DNA from: Paragyromitra xinjiangensis
Taxonomy: Eukaryota; Ascomycota; Pezizomycetes; Pezizales; Discinaceae
Assembly (NCBI GenBank): GCA_038503065.1
Contig: JBCAMK010000016.1
Coordinates: 620,001 to 684,000 of the forward strand
Direction of reading: 5' to 3'
DNA length: 64,000 nucleotides
Positions 52,250 to 64,000 of this stretch are shown piece by piece. Position numbers and translations under genes: made by a program. The notes under the pieces were generated by a model. That model saw only the letters and a program-made list of their open reading frames with translations, had not been told where the DNA came from and ran no database searches. The stretch's first letter is position 1. Every line of letters begins with the position of its first letter.

Positions 52250-55200
52250 ACACACAACACACATCACAGGCATAGCCCAAGTGCAACAACTGAATTGCGC
52301 GGAAGGAAAGGCCTCCACTCTTTCAGTACTCCATCACGCAAACATTAACACCCAACTCGCTATACTCGCACTACAGGACCCATGGTCAGAAACCCAGGGC
52401 CTACCACCCAACATTTCAAACTTCCATCGCTTTTCACCAACAAACCAAAACCCCAAATGTGTCATATACATAAACGCAAATATGAACCTAAACCCACGCA
52501 TTTCAAACTTTTATTTCAACAATGTCATTTCAATTATCATAACCACAGCAATAGGCGAGATTGAAATTTCCAACATCTACGCCAATCACACACCAACAAC
52601 ACACACATACCTTAACATGCACAACTTCCTCCCCATGCACATAATACTAGCAGACACCAACCTACATCACACATGGTGGTACGGCTCCGAAACCGATCAC
52701 TACACTTCCTCCATCAACAAAACCAGACTTATAGCCAATCAGCTTGTCGACTGGCTCGAAGATCACAACTACCAACTCATTAACCACCCTGGAACTTTCA
52801 CACATTTCCCTAGAAATGGCAACAAAAAGTCCATCATCGACCTCACCCTATTCAGGAACACACAACAATACCTCATAACATGGCAATCTGATCAGAATCT
52901 CAGGGACAACTCCGATCACACCCTAATCACAACCACCATATTCCTCCCACCAAAACCCACAGCCACACCTAAACGCAACCTCAGCAAAGCAAATTGGACC
53001 ATGTTCCACACCATAATACAACAATCAGCACTCAACAAATCCCAACCCACCAACGCCAGCGAAGCCACAAAAGAATGTGAACAACTCACCTCCCTCATAC
53101 AATTCGCCACAATCACAGCCATACCATTATCAAAGCCCAGCCAACATTCCAAAGGCTGGTGGACCAATGAATTATCCAAACTCAAAAGGAAAATAAACAC
53201 CATAAATCACATACTCCGACTACCCAACCCACCACAAAACGCCAGGAAAACCCTCCAACACCTTCGCACACAATGGAAAACAGAAATAATTGAAGCCAAA
53301 AAACACCACTGGCATCAACGCCTATCCACCAACGATCCTAGACAAATATGGCAAGCCATTAAACAAACCAACGGCCGTAGACCCCCCACCACCATACAAT
53401 CACTACACAACGCACCTAACTTTGAAGCACAATGCAACGCCTTCAAATCCACCTTCTTCCCACCGATACTCGCCTCCCCCCTGCCATTACCACAAAACTG
53501 GCTTCCTCCACCTGCATCAGATCAATCCCTCAACAAACCCTATATTACCTCAGAGCTAATCTCAAAGCTACTCGCCAAAACTTCTCCCGCTTCCGCACCA
53601 GGACCAGATGGAATCCTCTACCCCCACATACAACACGCTCATCAAGCCGCCCCCTCACTTATCCCCAAAATCTTTACAGCCGCCCTCCACTTTGGCGCCT
53701 TCCCTGATATATGGAAACAAGCCATCATCACACCCATACCCAAATCAGGCAAGGACGATTACGCCAAACCCAACGCCTATCGACCCATTTCACTATTATC
53801 ATGCCTTGGCAAGCTATTAGAACGCATCATCACTAGACAATTAGAACTCGCCGCAATAACTTCAGGCGCGATCAACCACCAACACACAGGAGGACGCACA
53901 GGAATCTCAGCAATAGATGCCCTCCAACAAATCATCACACCCTCTCAATCCTGGCTCGACACTCCTGCCACAACAGGACACCAAAAACAACTGCGACCCT
54001 CCATCCTCACCACAGACATCGAAGGAGCATTCAACTGCGTCATTCATCAACAAATGATCTCTATCTTCCTTCACTTTAAATTTCCCACCTACCTCATACA
54101 CTGGTACCAAACTTTTACCACCAACCGAACTATAGCCTTCAGATTCAACAACACCACAAGCCCAACAACATCCTTTAACAGTGGACTCCCACAAGGATCC
54201 GCTGTTTCATCCATTGCCTTCACCATATACAGCGCTGCCTTAGACACCGAACCACCAGCCTCCAACCTCACTCATTCTAACACCTACATTGACGATAATG
54301 CCATGCTACAAGCAAGCTTTTCTCAAAAATTCGCCACCATGACACTACAACAACGCCTAAATTCCAAAATTGAAAGAGGCTCATACCTCAACATCCTCTT
54401 TTCCCCGCCAAAAACAGAACTTATGCATCTGCGACTCAGCTCCAGAATCAAAGATCCCACACCTACCCCCATCACACTCTATGATCAAAGCATCCTACCT
54501 ACCGAACAAAACCGCATGCTTGGTCTTATAATTGATCGAAGATTAACCTTCCACCAACACACTCACCACATCGTCGCCTCCCTTCTCAAAACCAAAGGAA
54601 TCATCTATCCCCTCCTTAAATCCATACACCTCACTCCCGCCACAATACATCACATACTGCATATAGTCCACATCCCCAAAATGCTATGGGGCTCCCCCAT
54701 ATAGTGGACGGGCGCTCCCACCATCATAGACAATATTCAACCAGCATACCATAGCCTTGCTCGTCTCATCACTGGTCTTCCCAGAAACACCAAAATCCCC
54801 CTATTATTGCGCGAAGCCTCCCTACCACCACTCAACCTTCTCCTGGATTACCATACACAAAAATACGGCATACGCATTCTGAAAAATAATGCGCACAACC
54901 CAGCCTTTCTCCCATTACTCAAGCTCCTTCCACAAACAACAAATTACAAAGGCACAGGACTCAAAAGGGTAGCTTCCCTACTCCAACCCCTCATCAACAA
55001 CCAACCCCTCGAAAGACTTGATTACTCCTTTCAACCACATTTTCTCACACCTAATTCCCTGCAAATTTCTCAACTTTCCAAACAACAAACAGCCACGCAA
55101 CACATCAGCTGGACAGGCACTCTTGAAAATGCCTGGCTCCTATACACAGATGGTTCCCTCAGCGACAATGGACACTCCTCCTCCGGAGTCTACATCGCCC

Positions 55201-55934
55201 ACATACGCTACGGCATCAACACCCAAACCTTCACACATTCCTGCGCTCTCGGACATTACGCCGAAAACGAAGATGCTGAAATCCACGCCATACAAGAAGC
55301 CCTGTCCTTATTGCTTCAACACATCATTCACCCAATCCCCATATATATATGCGTCGATAACCAAAACGCCTTAAAGTCACTCATAGGAGGACCCACACAC
55401 AATAAGGAATACCTATGGCACGCACTTAACGCATGCAATTCACTCCAGAACATAGGGTGCCCCATCACTGGAGTATGGACACCTTCCCACATGCAAATAT
55501 TTGGCAATGAGAAAGCCGATCAATTAGCCACAACCGCCCACAACAAATCCCTCTGTTCATGGCATCGCCTCACCCTCGGACATCTCTCACTCCTTCCCAA
55601 AAAACATCTACTTAAAACATGGGCCTCCAACACCACAGAGCCCACTACCTTCCACATCGCACAACATCTCACATCGCTTTCAAGAAAACGATTCTCCAAA
55701 CTTGTGAAAATACGCAATCAAGTACACCTCATTGATCCTACCGGATTCACTGATCCTCTCATATGCGCATGCGGCGAACAGGATGGCTCCCATCACCGCA
55801 TCATGATCTGCAAACTCAGAAATAAAGAACGTCAAGATTTCTTTAAAGCTTCGGAACCAAATTGGAATATTTTCTTTTCGCCGAAGTTAAATTTTTTTGA
55901 TTTTTTTTCCTATATTGATTCTCTCGGGTTATAA
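52242..55934 (+). pseudogene. LINE A copy 2 ORF2, one nonsense codon
   Basis: Same 3,693-nt frame length as copy 1. The only break is TAG at 54702-54704, where copy 1 has TGG (GSPIWW). RT box YIDDNAML and RNase H residues are intact; RNase H lies downstream of the stop, so a truncated product would lack it and the C-terminal knuckle. Confidence 0.9.
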
Positions 55935-56105
55935 AATTGCTTGGTAAGAAAGAAATGATTGTTATGTTTTTCAGTTACTTTCGTAGTTAAAATTTTTCTT
56001 TTATTTTGTTTTGTTTCATAAAATTTGTTTAAGAAAATTGGGGAGGATTTATTTGTAGTTGGCGGTGGATGAGGCGATATACTTTAGTATTAGGGCCGTA
56101 GAATT

Positions 56106-56129
56106 AAAACACTAAAACACTAAAACACT
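56106..56129 (+). repeat. octamer tail, copy 2/copy 3 junction
   Basis: Three perfect AAAACACT units, followed directly by the first base of copy 3. Confidence 0.9.
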
Positions 56130-56471
56130 AGAGGCAGTATATAACAAGCAACCGCCCACCTCGCTTCTACTTTTCCTCCATCATCTCCGACCGCAAACTC
56201 AACACCACAAACCATCTCTCCCAGAATCTCACAGAACCAAAAGTTTCTATCTCTTTGGCCTCGTTTATCACCACACCCCACTCTACATCTGGGAACTCAT
56301 CACTCCCATCGCTCCCCCATCAACCTGGCTCCCAATACTCCTCCCAGAGTATCACCATCACCACCCGCAACTCCTGTCCGACTTGTTTGGGCACCCATCA
56401 CACCCACACCTCTTGCTGGGCGCAAACGCACATCCAGCCACCTTTCCCCCCACCTCACCCAAACCTCCAAT

Positions 56472-57904
56472 ATGTCTGCACTTGAAGGCAGCACCGCCCT
56501 CTCTGCTTTGACCCTACAGACCTCCCAATGGAAGACAAACCCACCTCCAACCACAGCAGCTCCTCTAGTGAACATAACGATGACGAAAGCGTCGGAGGCC
56601 AGGAGTTCAACTCCAAGCTCAACTTTACTCAAATCCCCGCCGAAGAAATGGCAAATATGTCCAACGCCACCTCCACCAACTATCTCGCCTGGTTCATCCA
56701 AAGCCAATTCAACTCAATGAAAGATGAATTTGAGAGACAGATGGACACCCTTCTAGCTCAAATTAAATTCAACAACATCCAGAACACCAACACCACCTCC
56801 AAACTTGCGGAAATCAAAGCCCAAAACATTTCCCTCCAAAACACCGTTCGCTCCCTAGACGCCAGACTTTTACACCTGCAAACCAACCAAAGCGCCAAAG
56901 CCAACACCCCTGCCACAAACAACAAACCTCCCACCACAAACACCAGCATACCATCCAACACCACCAACAAAACACAAGAAACCTATGCCAGCAAAGCCAC
57001 AACAGCACCTGGCGAAAACAACTTCACCACCGTCACCAACCGCAAAATTCCAAAAATCCAACCACTCTACAAACCCGACTTCACCACCGATAAAAGAGAA
57101 ATCATCATTGAACTCACTGAACCCCTCCCCGCCTTGGCCACCCCAGACTCCATACTTAATGCCATCAACAACCGCCTAGGAGCCGTCAACACGTGCATCC
57201 TAGCCGTTCACAAAACCAACAATGACAACCTCATTCTCACTACCAAACCTAACGAAGCCGCTGACAAATTCATTGAACAATATGAACATGAAATCACCTC
57301 AGCATGCAACCTTCTCAAGATTCCCATCACCAACATCAGAATCAATAGCAGATGGTCCAAATTCATCATTGACGCTGTCCCCCTGAACTTGAACCTCGAA
57401 CCTGTCACACCCACCACCATTACCAACGCTCTTCAAGCCGCCCTACCTGATGTACAACTGGCCCAAGCCCCGAGATGGCTATCCACAGAAGAAAAACGTG
57501 TTGGCAAAAAAGCCTCCTCCATCGTCATCGCTCTGCCAGCCAAACACACCCTCAAAACCCTAGGCTTTACCTACCTCAACATCCTAAACGCCACCTGTAA
57601 AATCCGCGAATACCACCCCATCAACCCCACCACCAAATGCCGAAACTGTCAAAAACTTGGACATCACGACGCCACCTGCAAGCAAGAAGTTGCCTGCGCC
57701 ATCTGCGCACTCACCCACCACACCAAAGACCACAAATGCGACAAAATCACGTGCAAAGGAGGCGCCAGATGCACACACATGCCACTCAGATGCGCCTGCT
57801 GCAACACCAATCAACACACTGCCATTGACTGCCCCGAAAAAATGAAGACCAGAGCACTATATCTTGCTCAACGCGCACAAAAAATCAACAACCGTAATGA
57901 TTAA
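56472..57904 (+). pseudogene. LINE A copy 3 ORF1, frameshift near the start
   Basis: ATG 56472 is conserved, but a one-base deletion about 37 nt downstream (near 56,508, where copy 1 has GCATTCGACC) shifts the frame. The correct frame is open again from 56528 (MEDKPTSNHSS) to the stop at 57904; that internal ATG could give a 458-residue protein lacking only the N-terminus. Zinc knuckles are intact. Confidence 0.88.
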
Positions 57905-60900
57905 ACACACAACACAAATCACAGGCATAGCTCAAGTACAACAAATGAATTGCGCTAAAAGAAAGGCCACTACCCTCTCAGTACTTCATCATGCAAACAT
58001 CAACACCCAACTCGCCATACTCGCACTACAAGACCCATGGTCAGAAACCCAGGGCCTACCACCAAACATCACAAACTTTCACCGCTTCTCACCATCAAAC
58101 CAAAATCCCAAATGCGTCACCTACATAAACACAAACATGAACCTAAATCCACGCATTTCAACCTCCTTCTTCAATAACGCCATATCAATCATCATCACCA
58201 CAGCAATAGGTGACATTGAAATTTCTAATATCTACGCCAACCACACACCAACAACACACACCTACCTCAACATGCATCACTTCCTTCCCATGCACATAAT
58301 ACTGGCAGACACAAACCTACACCACACATGGTGGTACGGACTCGAAACCGACACCCATCGCACCTCCATCAACAAAACCAGAACAATAGCCAACCAACTT
58401 GTGGACTGGCTAGAAGACCACAACTATCAACTTATCAATCACCCAGGAATTTTCACACATTTCCCCAGAAATGGCAACAAAAACTCCATCATCGATCTCA
58501 CCCTATTCAAAAATATACAACAATACCTCATAACGTGGCAATCCGATCAAGAACTAAGAGACAACTCCGATCACACCCTAATCACAACCACTATTTTTCT
58601 TCCACCAAAGCCCACAGCCACACCCAAACGCAACCTCAGCAAAGCAAACTGGACTCAATTCCACAACATAATAAAACAATCAGCACTCAACAATTCCCAA
58701 CCCACCAACGCCAGTGAAACCACCAAAGAATGCAAACAGCTCACCTCTCTCATACAATTTGCCACCATCACAGCCATACCCTTATCGAAACCCAGCCAAC
58801 ATTCCAAAGGCTGGTGGACCAACGAACTTTCCAAACTAAAAAAGAAAATAAATACCATTAATCATCTAATTAAACGACCCAACCCACCACAGCATGCCAA
58901 AAGCCTCCTTAAAAATCTTCGAACGCAATGGAAAACTGAAATCAACGAAGCCAAAAAACATCACTGGCACCAACGGCTATCCACCAACGATCCCAAACAA
59001 ATATAGCAAGCCATCAAACAAACCAATGGCCGCAGGCCCCCCACCACCATACAACCTTTACACAACGCACCCGACTTCGAAGCAGAATGCAATGCTTTTA
59101 AATCTACTTTCTTCCCACCTATTCTCGCCTCTCCCCAGCCACTACCACAAAACTGGCTCCCCCCACCCATATCAGATCAATCTCTCAACACACCCCATGT
59201 CACCCCAGAATTAATTTCTAAATTACTCACCAAAACCTCTCCTGCATCCGCTCCAGGACACGACGGAATCTTTTATCCTCACATACAACACGCTCATCAA
59301 GCCGCTCCTTTCCTCATCCCTAAAATTTTTACAGCTGCCCTTCAATTTGGCGCCTTTCCCGATATATGGAAACAAGCAATCGTCACACCCATACCTAAGA
59401 CAGGCAAAGACGATTACTCCAAACCCAACGCTTATCGCCCCATTTCACTATTATCATGTCTTGGCAAACTCCTAGAACGCATCATCACTAGACAACTAGA
59501 AATTGCTGCAATAAACTCAGGCGCAATAAACCACCAACATACAGGTGGACGCACGGGAATCTCGGCAATAGACACTCTACAACAAATCATCACGCCATCC
59601 CAATCCTGGCTTGACACTCCTGCTACAACAGGACACCAAAAGCAACTACGACCCTCCATCCTCACCACAGACATCGAAGGAGCCTTTAACTGCGTCATCC
59701 ATCAACAAATGACTGCAATTTTCCTTCATTTCAAGTTTCCTACATACCTAATACAATGGTATCAAAGCTTTACCACCAACCGAACAATAGCCTTTCGCTT
59801 TAACAGTACCACAAGCCCAACATTACCCTTCAACAGTGGACTCCCTCAAGGATCTGCCGTTTCATCCATTGCCTTTACTATATATAGTGCCGCGCTAGAT
59901 ACTGAACCATCACCCTCTAATCTCACCTATTCCAATACTTATATTGACGACAACGCCATGCTACAAGCGAGTTTTTCACAAAAATTCGCCACCATGACAC
60001 TACAACAACGTCTTAACCTCAAAATCAAAAGAGGTTCACACCTTAATATTCTTTTTTCTCCACCAAAAACGGAACTTATGCACCTGAGACTTAGTTCTAG
60101 AGTCAAAGATCCCACCTTTACCACCATTACGCTATACGATCAAAGCATATCACCCACCGAACAAAACCGTATGCTAGGCCTCATAATCGATCGAAGATTA
60201 ACCTTTCACCAACATACACACCACATTGTCGCCTCCCTACTCAAAACCAAAGGAGCCATTTATCCTTTGCTCAAATCCATACATCTTACCCCCGCCACAA
60301 TACATCACATATTACACATCGTCCACATTCCCAAAATGCTATGGGGCTCCCCCATATAGTGGACAGGTGCACCCACCATAATAGACAACATTCAACCAGC
60401 ATATCACAGCCTCGCCCGCCTCATCACGGGCCTCCCCAGATATACTAAATTAACCCATTTATTACGCGAAGCCACCCTACCACCGCTCAATCTTTTGCTA
60501 GATTATCATTCACAAAAATATGGCATACGAATTCTTAAAAATAATGCGCACAATCCAGCTTTCCTCCCATTACTCAAATTCCTCCCACAAACAACAGAAT
60601 ACAAAGGAACAGGACTTAAAAGAATAGCCTCCCTGTTACAACCCCTCATCAATAACCAACACCTTGAAAGACTTGAATTTCCCTTTCACTCCCCATTCCT
60701 TACATCAAATTCCTTACAAATTTCCCAACTTTCCAAACAACAAACAGCCACGCAACACATCAATTGGACAGGCACATTAGAAAATTCCTGGCTTCTCTAC
60801 ACAGATGGCTCCCTCAATGACAACGGACACTCATCCTCCGGTGCATATATTGCCCACATACGATATGGCATCACCACACAAACATACACACATTCCTGCA

Positions 60901-61589
60901 CCCTCGGACATCATGCCGAAAACGAAGACGCCGAAATTCACGCCATACAAGAAGCTTTAGCTCTTTTGCTCCTACACATCGTGCATCCCACTTCCATATA
61001 TATATGTGTTGATAACCAAAATGCCCTAAAGTCACTTGCAGGAGGACCCACGTACAACAAGGAATACCTATGGCACACACTTAACGCATGCAATTCACTC
61101 TAAAACATAGGATGCTCCATCAATGGCATATGGACTCCCTCTCACACACAAATCCTCGGTAATGAAAAAGCCGATCAATTGGCCACACTCGCCCACAACA
61201 AACCCCTCTGCCCATGGCATCGCCTTACCCTTGGACATTTTTCACTCCTACCCAAGAAACATCTACTTAAATCATGGGCCTCCAACACCCCAGAGCCCGT
61301 CGCACTTCACATCGCGCAACACCTCACACCATTATCACGAAAACGGTTTTCCAAACTTGCGAAAATACGCAATCAAGCGCATTTCATTGATCCCACCGGA
61401 TTCACCGACCCCCTCATATGCACATGCGGCGAACAGGATGGTTCCTATCATCACATCATGTCCTGCAAACTCAGAAACAAAGAACGACAAGATTTCTTTA
61501 AAAATTCTCAACCTGATTGGAATATTTTCTTTTCGTCTAAATTAAATTTTTCCGAGTTTTTCTCTTATATTAATTTGTTAGGTTTATAA
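57897..61589 (+). pseudogene. LINE A copy 3 ORF2, three nonsense codons
   Basis: Same 3,693-nt length as copies 1 and 2, so no net indel. Stops: TAG 59004-59006 (TGG in copy 1), TAG 60357-60359 (same codon as the stop in copy 2) and TAA 61101-61103 (CAA in copy 1). All three are explained by C-to-T or G-to-A changes. Confidence 0.9.
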
Positions 61590-61766
61590 AGTTTTGCGAA
61601 CAAGTAGGGGATGATTGATCTGGATTTCCTTTCAGTTATTTTTCCTTCAAAGATTTTTGTTATTATTTTCTTGATGATGTTTTATTTTTGTTTGAAAAAC
61701 GGGGAGGATTTATTTGTAGTTGGCGGTGGATGAGGCGATATACTTTAGTATCAGGGCCGTAGAATT

Positions 61767-61790
61767 AAAACACTAAAACACTAAAACACT
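61767..61790 (+). repeat. octamer tail, copy 3/copy 4 junction
   Basis: Three perfect AAAACACT units between the copy 3 3'UTR and the first base of copy 4. Confidence 0.9.
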
Positions 61791-62132
61791 AGAGGCAGTA
61801 TATAACAAGCGACCGCCCACCTCGCTTCTACTTTTCCTCCATCATCTCCGACCGCAAACTCAACACCACAAACCACCTCTCCCAGAATCTCACAGAACCA
61901 AAAGTCTCTATCTCTTTGGCCTCGTTTATCATCACACCCAACCCTGCATCTGGGAATTCATCACTCCCATCGCTCTCCCATCAACCTGGCTCCCAATACT
62001 CCCCCCAGAGTATCGCCATCAACACCCGCAACTCCCGTCTGACTTGTTTGGGCACCCATCACACCTACACCTCTTGCTGGACGCAAACGCACATCCAGCC
62101 ACCTTTCCCCCCACCTCACCCGAACCTCCAAC

Positions 62133-63563
62133 ATGTCTGCACCCGAAGGCAGCACTGCCCTCTCCGCCTTTGATTCCACAGATCTCCCTATGGAAGACAA
62201 ACCCGCTTCCAACCACAGCAGCTCCTCCAGTGAACACGATGACAATCAAAGCGTCGGAGGCCAGGAATTTAATTCCAACCTCAACTTCACACAAATCCCC
62301 GCCGAAGAAATGGCAAACATGACCAATGCCACCACCACCAATTATCTCGCTTGGTTCATCCAGAGCCAATTCAACTCAATGAAGGACGAATTTGAGAGAC
62401 AAATGGACACCCTCCTAGCCCAAATCAAATTCAATAACATCCAAAATACCAACACCACCTCCAAACTCGCGGAAATTAAAGCTCAAAATATATCCCTCCA
62501 AAACACCGTCCGCTCTTTAGATGCCAGACTCCTTCACCTTCAAACCAACCAAAGCGCCAAAACCAACACCCCTGCCGCAAACAAACCTCCAACCACAAAC
62601 ATCAGCAAACCTCCCAACACCACCAACAAAGCACAAGAAACCTACGCCAGCAAAGTTACAACAGCACCTGGCGAAAGCAACTTCACCACCGTCACCAACC
62701 GCAAAACTCCAAAAATCCAACCATTATACAAGCCTGACTTCACCACTGATAAGAGAGAGATCATACTTGAACTCACTGAACCCCTCCCGATCTCAGCCAC
62801 CCCAGACTCCATACTCAACGCCATCAACAACCGCCTAGGAGCCGTTAATACAGGCATCCTAGCCGTTCGCAAAACCAACAACGACAACCTTATCCTCACC
62901 ACCAAACCTAACGAAGCAGCTGACAAATTCATCGAACAATACGAACATGAAATCACCTCAGCATGCAACCTCCTCAAAATCCCAATCACCAACATCAGAA
63001 TCAACAGCAGGTGGTCAAAATTCATCATCAACGCTGTCCCACTCAACTTCAACCTCGAACCTGTCACACCCACCACCATCACCAAAGCCCTTCAAGCCGC
63101 CCTACCTGATGTACAACTAGCCCAAGCCCCAAGATGGCTATCCAAAGAAGAAAAACGCATCGGCAAAAAAGCCTCCTCCATCGTCATCGCCCTGCCAGCC
63201 AGACATACCCTCAAAACCCTAGGCTTTACCTACCTCAACATTCTAAATGCCACTTGTAAAATCCCTGAATATCATCCAATCAACCCCACCACCCAATGCC
63301 GAAACTGTCGAAAACTAGGACACCACGACGCCACCTGCAAACAAGAAGTTGCCTGTGCCATTTGCGCACTTGCTCACCACACCAAAGACCACAAATGCAA
63401 CCAAATCACATGCAAAGGTGGCGCCAGATGCACACACATGCCACTTAGGTGCGCCTGCTGCAACACCAATCAACACACCGCCATTGACTGCCCAGAAAAA
63501 ATGAAAACCAGAGCACTCTACCTTGCTCAACGCGCACAAAAAATCAACAACCGTAATGATTAA
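62133..63563 (+). CDS. LINE A copy 4 ORF1
   Basis: 476 residues from ATG 62133, uninterrupted, same coiled coil, RRM-like core and zinc knuckles as copy 1 (CRNCRKLGHHDATC, CACCNTNQHTAIDC). The stop overlaps the ORF2 ATG at 63556. Confidence 0.9.
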   Translation: MSAPEGSTALSAFDSTDLPMEDKPASNHSSSSSEHDDNQSVGGQEFNSNLNFTQIPAEEMANMTNATTTNYLAWFIQSQFNSMKDEFERQMDTLLAQIKFNNIQNTNTTSKLAEIKAQNISLQNTVRSLDARLLHLQTNQSAKTNTPAANKPPTTNISKPPNTTNKAQETYASKVTTAPGESNFTTVTNRKTPKIQPLYKPDFTTDKREIILELTEPLPISATPDSILNAINNRLGAVNTGILAVRKTNNDNLILTTKPNEAADKFIEQYEHEITSACNLLKIPITNIRINSRWSKFIINAVPLNFNLEPVTPTTITKALQAALPDVQLAQAPRWLSKEEKRIGKKASSIVIALPARHTLKTLGFTYLNILNATCKIPEYHPINPTTQCRNCRKLGHHDATCKQEVACAICALAHHTKDHKCNQITCKGGARCTHMPLRCACCNTNQHTAIDCPEKMKTRALYLAQRAQKINNRND

Positions 63564-64000
63564 ACACACAACACAGATTACAGGAATAGCCCAAGTGCAA
63601 CAACTGAATTGCGCTAAAGGAAAGGCCTCCACTCTCTCAGTACTCCATCATGCAAACATCAACACCCAATTAGCCATACTCGCACTACAAGACCCATGGT
63701 CAGAAACCCAAGGCCTACCACCAAACATCACAAATTTTCATCGCTTTTCACTAACGAACCAGAATCCCAAATGCGTCACCTACATAAACGCAAACATGAA
63801 CCTGAATCCACGCATATCAACTTCTTTTTTCAACAACGCCATTTCAATCATAATCACTACAGCCATAGGTGACATTGAAATTTCAAATATTTACGCCAAC
63901 CACACACCCACAACACACACTTACCTCAACATGCACAACTTTCTCCCCATGCACATAATACTAGCAGACACAAACCTACACCACACATGGTGGTATGGAC
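63556..64000 (+). CDS. LINE A copy 4 ORF2, 5' part
   Basis: Open from ATG 63556 to the window edge, covering the first 148 residues of the endonuclease domain (LQDPW, ADTNLHHTWWYG). Whether the rest is intact cannot be seen. Confidence 0.85.
   Translation, partial: MIKHTTQITGIAQVQQLNCAKGKASTLSVLHHANINTQLAILALQDPWSETQGLPPNITNFHRFSLTNQNPKCVTYINANMNLNPRISTSFFNNAISIIITTAIGDIEISNIYANHTPTTHTYLNMHNFLPMHIILADTNLHHTWWYG

Larger units (their letters stand above)
50474..56129 (+). mobile_element. LINE family A, copy 2
   Basis: 5,656 bp, same layout as copy 1 and directly joined at both ends. ORF1 is open; ORF2 has one nonsense codon. Tail octamers 56106-56129. Confidence 0.92.
56130..61790 (+). mobile_element. 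LINE family A, copy 3 (degenerate)
   Basis: 5,661 bp; the most damaged copy, with an ORF1 frameshift and three ORF2 nonsense codons. The 3'UTR and tail are complete. Confidence 0.92.
61791..64000 (+). mobile_element. LINE family A, copy 4 (cut by window edge)
   Basis: 5'UTR, complete ORF1 and the first 445 nt of ORF2; the rest lies outside the window. Confidence 0.92.

Noticed and set aside
44794..64000. LINE array as an assembly duplication of one copy
   Set aside because: The copies differ by many substitutions, indels and distinct stop codons, so they are separate sequences; long-read proof is still not available here.
44794..64000. CRISPR-like or satellite repeat structure
   Set aside because: The 5.66-kb periodicity is explained entirely by full-length LINE copies with coding ORFs.

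Overview
The window is nuclear DNA of a filamentous ascomycete (Pezizomycotina). The evidence is the short spliceosomal introns (about 46-170 bp, GT...AG), single-copy genes with recognisably fungal orthologues, and a large body of Tad/I-like LINEs and Ty3/gypsy retrotransposons. The species cannot be named from the sequence.

Positions 1-14,000 are a gene island with five ordinary host genes: a PLP-dependent L-serine/L-threonine dehydratase (minus), a KCC/Vhc1-type cation-chloride cotransporter (minus), a lysophospholipid acyltransferase (minus), the mRNA export factor MTR2 (plus) and the CAAX prenyl protease STE24 (minus). All can be spliced by eye into uninterrupted proteins. The spacers are AT-rich and look gene-free.

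From about 14,960 to the right edge the window is almost entirely nested mobile DNA. (1) A 47-bp-arm foldback sits against an unnamed mobile repeat, here called U (about 410-440 bp, three copies, 5-bp target duplications). U copy 1 is split by a head-to-tail cluster of four LINE-related units (15,305-25,121): two 1.26-kb non-coding units packed with small stem-loops, an ORF1-only half-LINE, and a full-length but broken LINE lacking RNase H. All four share one 3' stem-loop. (2) A Ty3/gypsy element B (plus strand, roughly 25,343-44,120) has its gag gene cut within codon 3 by a complete 12-kb LTR retrotransposon A (minus strand, 25,572-37,543; LTRs of 385 and 387 bp, TSD TCGG). Element A carries, besides gag-pol, an accessory gene between integrase and 3' LTR whose product has an HxD...H...R pattern like 2-oxoglutarate/Fe(II) dioxygenases and a basic nuclear-type tail. 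Element A itself contains two U insertions, and removing them restores its reading frames. Element B carries a second insertion (38,764-40,684) with a 12-nt minisatellite. (3) From 44,794 to the window edge, four copies of another LINE family (two ORFs, APE endonuclease, RT, RNase H) stand head to tail, each joined to the next by exactly three copies of an AAAACACT-type octamer. Copy 1 has both ORFs open.

The most interesting candidates for new biology are the dioxygenase-like accessory gene of element A, the U repeat and the 1.26-kb units with covarying stem-loops, the two head-to-tail LINE arrays, and a dispersed GCGTCGACGC-centred palindrome found seven times inside element A.
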